Shown piece after piece: positions 51,203 to 60,445 of a stretch of 64,000 nt of DNA. The notes beneath the pieces are model-generated. The model had not been told where the DNA came from and did no database searches. It saw only the letters and a list, made by a program, of their open reading frames with translations. Both the position numbers and the translations under genes were made by a program. The stretch lies in NCBI GenBank assembly GCA_047602365.1, contig JASGHM010000001.1, positions 620,001-684,000 of the forward strand. The letters are read 5' to 3'. This DNA is from Piscinibacter sp047602365 (GTDB lineage: Bacteria > Pseudomonadota > Gammaproteobacteria > Burkholderiales > Burkholderiaceae_C). Position 1 is the first letter of the stretch; the number at the start of each line of letters is the position of its first letter.

Positions 51203-54200
51203 ATGCCCCGTCTGGCCCGCCCTGCCCGCCTGAACCCGCTCGTGCTGCTGCTGTCCGCCGTGCTCGCGGCCTGCGGCGGTGGCGACGACCCCGACAAGGC
51301 CGCCAGCAGCAACGACGAACGCAAGACCGCCGCCGCCTTCACGCCGACCACCCCGATCCCGGCCGACGCCCACCAGCGCGGCATGTGGGGCCCGGTCAAG
51401 GCCTGGCCGCTGATCCCGGTGCACGCGGTGCTGATGCCCGACGGCCGGGTGATGAGCTACGGCACCGACGGCAGCGGCCGGCAGACCGGTTTCTTCATCT
51501 ACGACGTCTGGGACCCGGCGGGCGGGCTCGACGGCGGCCACCTGACCCTGCCCAACGGCAGCGGCACCGACATCTTCTGCGGCTCGCAGCTGGTGCTGCC
51601 CGGCGGCGACGCGGTGTTCCTCGCCGGCGGCGACAACTGGACCGGCACCGCCACCACCAACACCGGCAACAACAACTCCAACCTGTTCAGCCCGGCCTCG
51701 AACACGCTGAGCCGCGGCAGCAACATGAACCGGCCGCGCTGGTACTCCAGCTCGACCATGCTGCTCAACGGCGACACCTACATCCAGGGCGGTTCGGGCG
51801 GCACCGACCGGCCCGAGGTGCGCCAGGCCGACGGCACGTTCCGCCTGCTGTCCGGCGCGAACACCGGCGGTTTCGACTTCATGTACCCGCGCAACTTCAT
51901 CGCGCCGGACGGCCGCGTGTTCGGCTACGACAGCGCCGGCCGCATGTACTACGTCGACCCGGCCGGCACCGGCACGATCACGCAGGTCGGCCAGTTCGGC
52001 GGCAGCACCGGCAGCGACGCCAGCGCCGCGATGTTCCGCCCCGGCCGCATCCTGCAGTTCGGCGGCAACTCGAACGGCGCGGTGGTGATCGACATCCGCA
52101 ACGGCACGCCGGTGGTCACGCCGACCGCGGCGATGTCCTCGCAGCGCCGCCTGGTCAACGGCACCCTGCTGGCTGACGGCCGCGTGCTCGCCACCGGCGG
52201 CAGCAGCAGCTGGAACGAACTGGTCAACGTCAACAACAGCGCCGAGATCTGGAACCCCGACACCGGCACCTGGACGGTCGGCCCGAGCGGCGACCGCGCG
52301 CGCCTGTACCACTCGATGGCGCTGCTGATGCCCGACGGCACGGTGATGGTCGGCGGCGGCGGTGCGCCGGGGCCGCAGAACAACACCAACTTCGAGCTGT
52401 ACTTCCCGCCCTACCTGTTCGCCGCCGGCGGCCAGCTCGCCGCGCGCCCGGTGATCGAGGCCGCGCCGACGGTGATGGACATCGGCCGCACCTACACCGT
52501 CGACACCTCCGGCGCCGGCCCGGCAGCGCGCGTGGTGATGGTCAAGCACGGCTCGGTGACGCACAGCTGGAACATGGAGCAGCGCTTCGTCGAGCTGACC
52601 TTCGCGGCCAGCGGCAACCGCCTCGCGGTGCAGGCGCCGACCCGTGCCGCCGACGCACCGCCGGGCTTCTACATGCTGTTCGTGCTCGATGCCAACGGCG
52701 TGCCTTCGGTGGCGAAGACGGTGCGCGTCAACGTCGCCGCCACGCCCAACCCGGCCACGGTGCCGACGATCACCGCCGTGGGCGACCGCAGCGCCACGCT
52801 CGGCGTCGGCACGCTGCTGCAGCTGTCGGCCAGCGACCCGAACGGCGATGCGTTGCGCTACAGCGCCACGGGTCTGCCGCCGGGCCTGACGATCGACGTG
52901 CAGACCGGCCTGATCAGCGGCACACCCAGCACCGCCGGCAGCTTCAACGTGGTCGCCGCGGCCAGCGACGGCGTGAACTCCGCCAGCACCGCCTTCACCT
53001 GGACGGTGGGCGGTGCGACGCCGCTGTCGGTCAGCTTCGCCAGCGCACCGGTGGCGACGGTCAGCGGCAGCAGCGCCAGCTTCAGCGCCAGCGCCACCGG
53101 CAGCAACGTGCGCTACCGCTGGAACTTCGGCGACGGCTCGGCGGAAACCGGCTGGAGCAGTTCGCCCACCGCCAGCCATGTCTACACGCAGGCCGGGCTG
53201 TACACGGTGACCGTTGACGGTGACCGACGACAGCGGCCTCGAGCAGCGTGTGGCCACGCTGCAGGCCATCCACCTGCCGCTGCTGGCTGGCACGCCGACC
53301 GCCTCCAGCCCGATCGCGGTCGAGAACCGCAGCGGTGCGAACCCGCGGCTGTGGGTGGTCAACCCGGACAACGACTCGGTGTCGGTGTTCGATGCCGTCA
53401 CGCGCAGCCGGCTGGCCGAGATCCCGGTGGGCGCGGCGCCGCGCACGCTGGCCGTGACCGGCAACGGCACCGTCTGGGTCGCCAACAAGGCGGCGGCGAC
53501 GATCAGCGTGATCGACACCGCGACGCTGGCCGTCAGCCGCAGCATCGTGTTGCCGCGCGGCTCGCAGCCGTTCGGCATCGCCGCCAGCGGCAGCAGCGCC
53601 TTCGTGGTGCTCGAGGCCGGCGGCACGCTGCAGCGCTTCAGCACCAGCACCTACGCACCGACCGGCAGCCTGGCCATCGGCATCAACGCACGCCACGTCT
53701 CGCTCAGCGCCGACGGCGCCACGGCCTATGTGTCGCGCTTCATCAGCGCGCCGGTGGCCGGCGAGTCGACCGCCGCGCCGGGCGCCGGCAGCGCCGAGCT
53801 GATGCAGGTCGCCACCGGCACGATGACGCTGACCCGCAGCATCGCACTGGCGCAAAGCACCCGGCCCGATGCCGAGAACCAGGGCCGCGGCCTGCCCAAC
53901 TACCTGGGCGCGGCGGTGATCTCGCCCGACGGCGTGGCCGCCTGGGTGCCCGGCAAGCTGGACAACATCCGCCGCGGCGCGCTGCGCGACGGCCTGCCGC
54001 TGAACTTCCAGAACACCGTGCGCGCGGCCAGCTCGCGCATCGTGCTGAGCACCGGCGCGGAGGACCTGGCCAGCCGGCTCGACCACGACAACGCCAGCCT
54101 GGCCAGCGCGGCGCTGTTCGACGCCAAGGGCCTGATCCTGTTCGTCGCGCTGGAGACCAGCCGCGAGGTCGCGGTGATCGACGCACATGGCCGGCGCGAG

Positions 54201-56034
54201 CTGTTCCGCTTCGACACCGGCCCGGCGCCGCAGGGCCTGGCGCTGTCGGCCGACGGGCTGACGCTGTACGTGCACAACTTCATGGAGCGCAGCGTCGGCG
54301 TGCACGACCTGCGCCCGCTGCTGCAGCAGGGCCTGCTGGCGGCGTATCCGGTGGCGACGCTGCCGACGGTGGCCAGCGAGAAGCTGAACGCCAGCTGTGC
54401 TGCGCGGCAAGCAGCTGTTCTACGACGCCCGCGACCCGCGCCTGGCGCGCGACCGCTACATGAGCTGCGCGAGCTGCCACAACGACGGCGGCCACGACGG
54501 CCGGGTGTGGGACCTGACCGGCTTCGGCGAGGGCCTGCGCAACACCATCAGCCTGCGCGGCCGCGGCGGCATGGGCCACGGCGGCCTGCACTGGAGCAAC
54601 AACTTCGACGAGGTGCAGGACTTCGAGGGCCAGATCCGCGCGATGGCCGGCGGCACCGGCCTGATGGCCGACGCCGACTTCATCGCCGGCACACGCAGCC
54701 AGCCGCTGGGCGACCGCAAGGCCGGGCTGTCAGCCGACCTCGACGCGCTGGCCGCCTACCTCGCCTCGCTGGCCAGCTTCGAGCCGGCGCCGGCACGACC
54801 CGGCGCGACGGCGCTGTCGGCCACCGCGGCCGAAGGCAAGGCGATCTTCGCGGCGCGCAACTGCGCGAGCTGCCATGCCGGCAGCAACTTCAGCGGCAGC
54901 GGCAACGGCACGCTGGTCAACATCGGCACCATCAAGCCAGCCAGCGGCCAGCGCCTCGGTGCCGCGCTGACCGGCCTGGACGTGCCGACGCTGCGCGACG
55001 TGTGGGCCACCGCGCCCTACCTGCACGACGGCTCGGCGGCCACGCTGGAGGCCGCGGTGCGGGCGCACAGCGGCGTGACCATCACCGACGCCGACCTGGT
55101 GAAGCTGACCGCCTACCTGCGCGAGATCGGCGGCGACGAGCCGGCTGCGCTGCCGGCGGCCGGCAACGGCGCCGGCCTGAGGGCCGACTACTTCAACAAC
55201 GTCACCGTCACCGGCACGCCGGTGCTGACACGCACCGAGGCGATCGACTTCGACTGGGGCAGCGGCGCGCCCGGCACCGGCGTGACGGTCGACAACTTCT
55301 CGGCGCGCTGGAGCGGCAAGCTGATCGTGCCGGCGAGCGGCACCTACCGCTTTCAGACCGAGTCGGACGATGGTGTGCGGCTGCGCGTCAACGGCGTTCA
55401 GCTGATCGACAACTGGACCGACCACTCGCCGACCGTCGACACCAGCGCCGGCATCAACCTGACGGCCGGCACACAGGTCGACATCGTCGCCGAGTTCTAC
55501 GAGCGTGGCGGCGGTGCGCTGATGCGGCTGCGCTGGCAGACGCCGGGCGAAGCGGCCTTCGTGAGCATTCCGTCCGCGCAGCTGCTGGCGCCGGCGGTGA
55601 CCACCGGCACCGGGCTCGCGGCCGCCTACTTCAACAACGTGACACTGTCGGGCAGCGCAGTGCTCGGCCGCACCGAGGCGATCGACTTCGACTGGGGCAG
55701 CAGCGCGCCCGGCACCGGCGTGACGGCCAACAACTTCTCGGCCCGCTGGACCGGAACGGTGCTGGCCGCCAGCAGCGGCAGCTATCGCTTCCAGACGCTG
55801 TCGGACGACGGCGTGCGCGTCTGGGTCAACGGCGTGCAACTGATCAACAACTGGACCGACCACTCGCCGACCACCAACACCAGCGGCGCGATCAGCCTGG
55901 TGGCGGGGCAGCGCTACAGCATCCGGGTCGAGTACTACGAGAAGACCGGCGGCGCGGTGATGCGGCTGCGCTGGCAACGTCCGGGACAGACCAGCTTCGT
56001 GGCGATTCCCGCCGCCAGCCTGTTCACGAACTGA
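51203..56034 (+). CDS. Lipoprotein fusing radical-copper oxidase, YVTN propeller, di-haem cytochrome c and two PA14 domains (two frameshifts as read)
   Basis: Removing one extra T near 53214 and one near 54397 gives a single 1609-residue protein. A lipobox (VLAAC, C24) anchors it. Residues 50-400 form a kelch/galactose-oxidase-like propeller with all radical-copper residues: C126 (TDIFCGSQ), Y181 (PRWYSSST), Y369-H370 (RLYHSMAL) and H454 (SVTHSWNM). An E-set domain (415-514), an Ig-like putative domain (520-603) and a PKD domain (603-673) follow. Residues 690-1060 are YVTN propeller repeats. Residues 1075-1310 resemble MauG/cytochrome c peroxidase, with haem motifs CASCH at 1088 and 1220 and PYLHDGSAATLEAAV. 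Two PA14 domains (1323-1459, 1469-1609) end it. Likely surface oxidase with internal electron or peroxide handling; substrate unknown. Confidence 0.85.
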
Positions 56035-56163
56035 GCGCCCACTGACCGGCCGGGCCGCGTGACATTGCGCACGCGGCCCGGCCCTTTTCGATCATCCGCG
56101 GCGTTTTCCTGGGGCCACACTCGCGGTCTGCGGTGCGTTGGGGCACCGTTCCAGGAGACGGGG

Positions 56164-57276
56164 ATGAATCGAATCGCGCAATGGGCAGCCGCCACCATCG
56201 GCCTGTGCCTCTCGCTGTCCGCCGGGGCGCAGATCCTGATCGGCCAGACCTCGGGTTTCAGCGGCCCGGTGGCCGCCGGCGTCAAGGAAGTCGCCGACGG
56301 CGCCAAGCTCTACATCGACGCCACCAACGCCCAGGGCGGCGTCAACGGCCAGAAGATCGAGATCGTCGCGATGGACGACAAGTTCGAGCCCAAGCTCGCG
56401 GCCGAGAACGCCAAGGTGCTGATCACCGAGAAGAACGTGGCGGCGCTGTTCCTGTCGCGCGGCACGCCGCACACGCAGGCGATCGTGCCGCTGCTCGAGC
56501 AGTACAAGGTGCCGCTGATCGCGCCGTCGACCGGCGCGATGGCGCTGCACAAGCCGGTCAACCCCTGGGTGTTCAACGTGCGCGCCACCTACCAGCGCGA
56601 GGCTGAGCGCGCCGTGCAGCACCTGAGCCTGATCGGCATCGACCGCATCGGTGTGATCCACGTCGAGGACAGCTTCGGTGCCGACCTGCTGGAAGGCGCG
56701 AAGAAGGGCTTCGCGGCGGTGGCGAAGAACCCGGTGTTCATCGAGAAGTACGACCGCGCGAAGTGGGACTTCACGAAGATCGCGCCGCTGGTGGCGAGTT
56801 CGGACGTGCAGGCGCTGCTGTTCATCGGCTCGGGCAATGCGGTGGCCGACGGCATCGAGGCGATCCGCAAGGCCGGCTCGCGCGCGCAGATCGTCACCTT
56901 CTCGAACAACGCCTCCGGCGGCTTCATCAAGTCGCTGAAGGAGAACGCCCGCGGCGTCATCGTCACGCAGGTGTTCCCCTACGAACGTTCGCTGTCGGCG
57001 CCGATCGTCAAGGAAGCCAACGACCTCGCCGTCGCGAGAGGCATGGACGGCGTGACGCCGGCCATGCTGGAAGGTTATGCCGCCGCCAAGGTGCTGGTGG
57101 CGGCGCTCAAGCGCGCCGGGCCCAGCCCGACGCGCGCGAAGATCCAGCAGGCGCTGGAGACCATGAGCAAGGTCGACATCGGCGGGCTGGAGGTCAGCTT
57201 CAGCCCGACCGACCACACCGGGCTGGAGTTCGTCGACCTGTCCATCGTCGGGGCCGACGGCAAGTTCCGCCGCTGA
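56164..57276 (+). CDS. ABC transporter substrate-binding protein, Liv/branched-chain type
   Basis: 370 residues from the ATG at 56164 with GGAGACGGGG just upstream. The signal peptide is MNRIAQWAAATIGLCLSLSA ending GAQ. The fold is shown by ILIGQTSGFSGPVAAGVKE, LYIDATNAQGGVNGQKIEI and GGLEVSFSPTDHTGLEFVDL. It is related to, but clearly different from, the receptor at 27816-28940. Again no permease or ATPase is next to it. A GntR regulator follows after 63 bases. Confidence 0.92.
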   Translation: MNRIAQWAAATIGLCLSLSAGAQILIGQTSGFSGPVAAGVKEVADGAKLYIDATNAQGGVNGQKIEIVAMDDKFEPKLAAENAKVLITEKNVAALFLSRGTPHTQAIVPLLEQYKVPLIAPSTGAMALHKPVNPWVFNVRATYQREAERAVQHLSLIGIDRIGVIHVEDSFGADLLEGAKKGFAAVAKNPVFIEKYDRAKWDFTKIAPLVASSDVQALLFIGSGNAVADGIEAIRKAGSRAQIVTFSNNASGGFIKSLKENARGVIVTQVFPYERSLSAPIVKEANDLAVARGMDGVTPAMLEGYAAAKVLVAALKRAGPSPTRAKIQQALETMSKVDIGGLEVSFSPTDHTGLEFVDLSIVGADGKFRR

Positions 57277-57339
57277 GCGCGGCCACCGGCGAGCCGGCTG
57301 CCGCGCCGCTACACTGCGGCGCGCCCCGCCTGCCCGCCG

Positions 57340-58035
57340 ATGCCCGCCTCCCGCCCCCGTGACCGCGCCCAGCCCGCGCGCCGCCGCGTGCCGGCGCAGC
57401 GTGTCACCGGCATGCTCGACCAGACGGTCTACGACAGCCTGTTCGACGCAGTGATGCAGGGCCGGTTGAAGCCCGGCGAGCGGCTCGGTGAAGCGGCGTT
57501 GTGCGAGCGCTTCCAGGTCAGCCGCACGGTGGTGCGCCAGGCGCTGCGCCGGCTGGCCGAATCGCGCATCGTCGAGATCGTGCCGAACAAGGGCGCCACC
57601 GTCGCCGCCCCCGACCCGCGCGAGACCCGCGAGGTCTTCGAGGCGCGCCGCGCGATCGAGGGCGCGATCGCACGCGCCGTGGCCGCACGCATCGGCCCGC
57701 TGGAACTGCAACGGCTGCAGCAGCGGCTGGAGGCCGAGCACGACGCATTGCACGCCGACCACCACCGCTGGGTGTCGCTGGCCGGGGGCTTCCACCTCGC
57801 GCTGGCGCAGCTGTGCGGCAACCAGGTGCTGCAGCGCATGCTCATCGAGCTGATGACCCGCTGCTCGCTGATCGTCGCGCTCTACGAGGCGCCGGGAGAG
57901 GCGTCCTGCGAGCACGACGAGCACCGCCAGATCGTCGAGCGGCTGGCGCTGCACGATGGCGAAGGCGCCGCGGCGCTGATGGACGCCCACCTGCGTTCGC
58001 TCGAAGCCCGCCTCGCGCTGCCGGCCGCCGACTGA
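57340..58035 (+). CDS. GntR-family regulator, FadR/FCD subfamily
   Basis: 231 residues; the Arg-rich first 25 residues may be partly untranslated if M25 (MLDQTVYDSLFDAVMQG) is the start. The winged helix has LKPGERLGEAALCERFQVSR and TVVRQALRRLAESRIVEIVP. The FCD ligand domain follows, with metal-ligand histidines in FHLALAQLCGN and HDEHRQIVERLALHDG. FCD regulators bind organic acids or similar metabolites. Two GTATAC-centred palindromes lie just downstream, before the BMP receptor gene, the likely target operon. Confidence 0.92.
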   Translation: MPASRPRDRAQPARRRVPAQRVTGMLDQTVYDSLFDAVMQGRLKPGERLGEAALCERFQVSRTVVRQALRRLAESRIVEIVPNKGATVAAPDPRETREVFEARRAIEGAIARAVAARIGPLELQRLQQRLEAEHDALHADHHRWVSLAGGFHLALAQLCGNQVLQRMLIELMTRCSLIVALYEAPGEASCEHDEHRQIVERLALHDGEGAAALMDAHLRSLEARLALPAAD

Positions 58036-58091
58036 GGCACCGCGCTGGGGTGCTGGCGACCCAGGCTGGGCTTCCGCGCCCGCTTGTGGTG

Positions 58092-58103
58092 AATGTATAC
58101 ATT
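58092..58103. promoter_or_regulatory. Palindromic GntR/FCD operator candidate, site 1
   Basis: AATGTATACATT is a perfect 12-base palindrome in an AT-rich island of about 110 bases that stands out sharply from the GC-rich surroundings. FCD-type GntR proteins commonly bind TGTATACA-like sites. TATAAT at 58114-58119 follows 10 bases later, so a bound dimer would sit over the promoter. Confidence 0.6.
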
Positions 58104-58172
58104 GTTTAACTTTTATAATACTTCATTGTTTTCAATGAGTTATGTATGTTCTATTGGCTGGCACTGATCATG

Positions 58173-58184
58173 CATGTATACAAT
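58173..58184. promoter_or_regulatory. Palindromic GntR/FCD operator candidate, site 2
   Basis: CATGTATACAAT repeats the TGTATACA core of site 1, with centres 81 bases apart. It lies 47 bases before the BMP receptor ATG. Two spaced sites would allow cooperative binding or looping. Assignment to the adjacent GntR protein is inferred from position and family preference. Confidence 0.6.
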
Positions 58185-58231
58185 CTGCCGGCATGGCTCC
58201 GGCATCTTGTTCATCCTCGGGAGCCCACCTC

Positions 58232-59311
58232 ATGCAACGTCGTCGCCTGCTGCTCGCCTCCGGCCTGGCCGCCGCCACCCCTGCCCTCTGGCCTGTCGCC
58301 GCGCGCGCCGCGGCGCCGCTGAAGGTCGGCTTCGTCTACCCCGGCCCGATCGCCGACATCGGCTGGACCTACCAGCACGACCTCGGCCGCAAGATGGTCG
58401 AGAAGGAGTTCGGCAGCCAGGTGCAGACGCTGCACGTCGAGAAGGTGCCCGAGTCGGCCGAGGCCGACCGCGTGATCCGCCAGCTGATCGCCGACGGCTG
58501 CAAGATGATCTTCACCACCTCGTTCGGCTTCATGGACCCGACCCTGCGTGTCGCGGCCGACCACCCCGACGTGGTCTTCGAACATTGCTCGGGCTACAAG
58601 AGCGCGAAGAACGTCGGCATCTACCAGACGCGCTTCTACGAGGGCGCCTACCTGATCGGCCTGCTCGGCGGCCGCATGACGAAGAAGAACACCTTCGGCT
58701 ACGTCGCGCCCTTCCCCATCCCCGAGGTGATCCGCAACCTGTCGGCCTGGACGCTGGGCGCGCGCGCCGTCAACCCGAAGGTCGGCGTCAAGGTGGTGTG
58801 GATCAACTCCTGGTACGACCCGGTGCGCGAGCGCGAGGCCGCGCAGGCGCTGATCGACCAGGGCGCCGACGTGCTGTACCAGAACACCGACTCGCCGGCG
58901 GTGGTGCAGCTGGCGCAGAGCAAGGGCCTGTACGCCTTCGGCCAGGACTCCGACATGACACGCTTCGGCCCGAAGGCGCACCTGTCGGGCAACGTGCTCA
59001 ACTGGGGCGTCTACTACGTGCACAAGGTGCGCCAGGTGCTGGAAGGCAAGTGGAAGAGCGAGGACACCAAGTGGGGCATGAAGGAAGGCATCGTGCAGGT
59101 GGTGCCGCCCAACGCCGAGGTGCCCAAGGACGTGGCCGCGCTGTTCGAGCAGAAGAAGGCCGAGATCCTGGCCGGCAAGTTCCACCCCTTCACCGGCCCG
59201 ATCAAGGACGTCAGCGGCGCGCTCAAGGTGCCGGCCGGCCAGGTGCTGGCCGAGGACGAACTGTGGAAGATGAAGTGGTACGCCGAGGGCGTGCTCGGCA
59301 AGCAACCCTGA
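58232..59311 (+). CDS. BMP-family (PnrA-like) ABC transporter substrate-binding protein
   Basis: 359 residues from the ATG at 58232, with GGGAG upstream. The twin-arginine-like leader is MQRRRLLLASGLAAATPALW. The BMP fold is shown by KVGFVYPGPIADIGWTYQHD, IFTTSFGFMDPTLRVAADHP, FEHCSGYKSAKNVGIYQTRF and QGADVLYQNTDSPAVVQLAQ. Characterised members (PnrA, BmpA, and receptors in purine clusters) bind nucleosides or nucleobases. No permease or ATPase lies nearby. A flavin reductase-like gene and a deaminase gene follow closely, forming one operon. Confidence 0.93.
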   Translation: MQRRRLLLASGLAAATPALWPVAARAAAPLKVGFVYPGPIADIGWTYQHDLGRKMVEKEFGSQVQTLHVEKVPESAEADRVIRQLIADGCKMIFTTSFGFMDPTLRVAADHPDVVFEHCSGYKSAKNVGIYQTRFYEGAYLIGLLGGRMTKKNTFGYVAPFPIPEVIRNLSAWTLGARAVNPKVGVKVVWINSWYDPVREREAAQALIDQGADVLYQNTDSPAVVQLAQSKGLYAFGQDSDMTRFGPKAHLSGNVLNWGVYYVHKVRQVLEGKWKSEDTKWGMKEGIVQVVPPNAEVPKDVAALFEQKKAEILAGKFHPFTGPIKDVSGALKVPAGQVLAEDELWKMKWYAEGVLGKQP

Positions 59312-59327
59312 TGAACGAAGGACACCC

Positions 59328-59963
59328 ATGGAGATCGACTTCGGCGCGCTGACCGCCTATCAGCGCTACAAGCTGATGGCCAGCCTGATCGTGCCGCGGC
59401 CGATCGCGCTGGTCACCACGGTGGGCGCCAACGGCGTCGCCAACGCCGCACCGTTCTCGATGTTCAACATGGTCGGCGAGGACCCGCCGATCGTGATGCT
59501 GTCGATCAACCGGCTGAAGGACGGCCGGCTGAAGGACACCGCGGCGAACATCCTGGCCAGCGGCGAGTTCGTCGTGCACATCAGCGACGAGGCGATGGCC
59601 GCGCAGATGCATGCCTGCGGTGAGTCGCTGCCGCCGGAGGTCAGCGAGCTCGACCGCTTCGGCCTGCATGCGATGCCGTCGCACACGATCGCGCCGCCAC
59701 GCATCGCCGAGGCACCGGTGGCCTTCGAGTGCGTGCTGCACGAGAAGCTGGAGACCGACAGCCGCTACGTCTTCATCGGCCGTGTGCAGTGGCTGCACGC
59801 ACGCGAGGGCCTGGTCGACACCGAGACCTGGCGCGTGCGGCTGCAGGACTACCACCCGGTCGGCCGCTTCGGCGCCAGCTTCTACGTGACCATGCGCGAC
59901 CGCTTCGCGATCGACGGCCAGGACCGCGAGAGCCGCGCCAGCACGCCGATCGACGAGATCTGA
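59328..59963 (+). CDS. Flavin reductase-like FMN-binding protein
   Basis: 211 residues with the split-barrel flavin-binding fold: LIVPRPIALVTTVGANGVAN, APFSMFNMVGEDPPIVMLSI, DTAANILASGEFVVHISDE and HPVGRFGASFYV. Members either reduce FMN for a partner monooxygenase or bind flavin themselves. It lies 16 bases after the BMP receptor gene and 11 before the deaminase gene. No monooxygenase is in the cluster, so its partner or role in nucleobase use is open. Confidence 0.9.
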   Translation: MEIDFGALTAYQRYKLMASLIVPRPIALVTTVGANGVANAAPFSMFNMVGEDPPIVMLSINRLKDGRLKDTAANILASGEFVVHISDEAMAAQMHACGESLPPEVSELDRFGLHAMPSHTIAPPRIAEAPVAFECVLHEKLETDSRYVFIGRVQWLHAREGLVDTETWRVRLQDYHPVGRFGASFYVTMRDRFAIDGQDRESRASTPIDEI

Positions 59964-59974
59964 AGGAGAGCCCG

Positions 59975-60445
59975 ATGGCGCTGAACGATGCCGACCACGA
60001 ACCGATGCGCCTGGCCATCCAGGCCTCGCGCGATGCCGTCGCCAGCGGCAACATGCCTTTCGGCGCGACGCTGGTGGCGCCCGACGGCACCCTGCTGTGG
60101 ACGGCGCAGAACAACCAGGTGACCAGCGGCGACTGCACCGGCCACGCCGAACTGGTGCTGGTGCGCGACGCACGCGCTGCGCTGGGCGCCGACGCGGTGC
60201 GCGGCGGCACGGTCTACGCCAGCGGCGAGCCCTGTGCGATGTGCAGCGGCGCGATGTTCTGGGCCGGCATCCGGCGCGTGGTCTACGCCGCCTCGACGCA
60301 GGACATCGCCGCGGCGCTGGGCGGCGACACGCTGCCGATCCGCAGCGCGCAGGTCTACGCCGGCGCCAGCCCGGCGGTGCAGGTCGACGGCCCGCTGCAC
60401 GCGGAGGAGGCGATCGCCGTGCTGCGCGGCGCGCTCAGCCGCTGA
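59975..60445 (+). CDS. Nucleoside/nucleobase deaminase (CDA-fold)
   Basis: 156 residues preceded by AAGGAGAG. The zinc-deaminase motif is complete: HAE in CTGHAELVLVRDAR and PCxxC in YASGEPCAMCSGAMFWAG. The length and GNMPFGATLVAPDG start resemble guanine deaminase and related enzymes rather than tRNA adenosine deaminase. With the BMP receptor it suggests salvage or breakdown of an imported purine or pyrimidine. Its 3' end overlaps the convergent LysR gene by 11 bases. Confidence 0.92.
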   Translation: MALNDADHEPMRLAIQASRDAVASGNMPFGATLVAPDGTLLWTAQNNQVTSGDCTGHAELVLVRDARAALGADAVRGGTVYASGEPCAMCSGAMFWAGIRRVVYAASTQDIAAALGGDTLPIRSAQVYAGASPAVQVDGPLHAEEAIAVLRGALSR

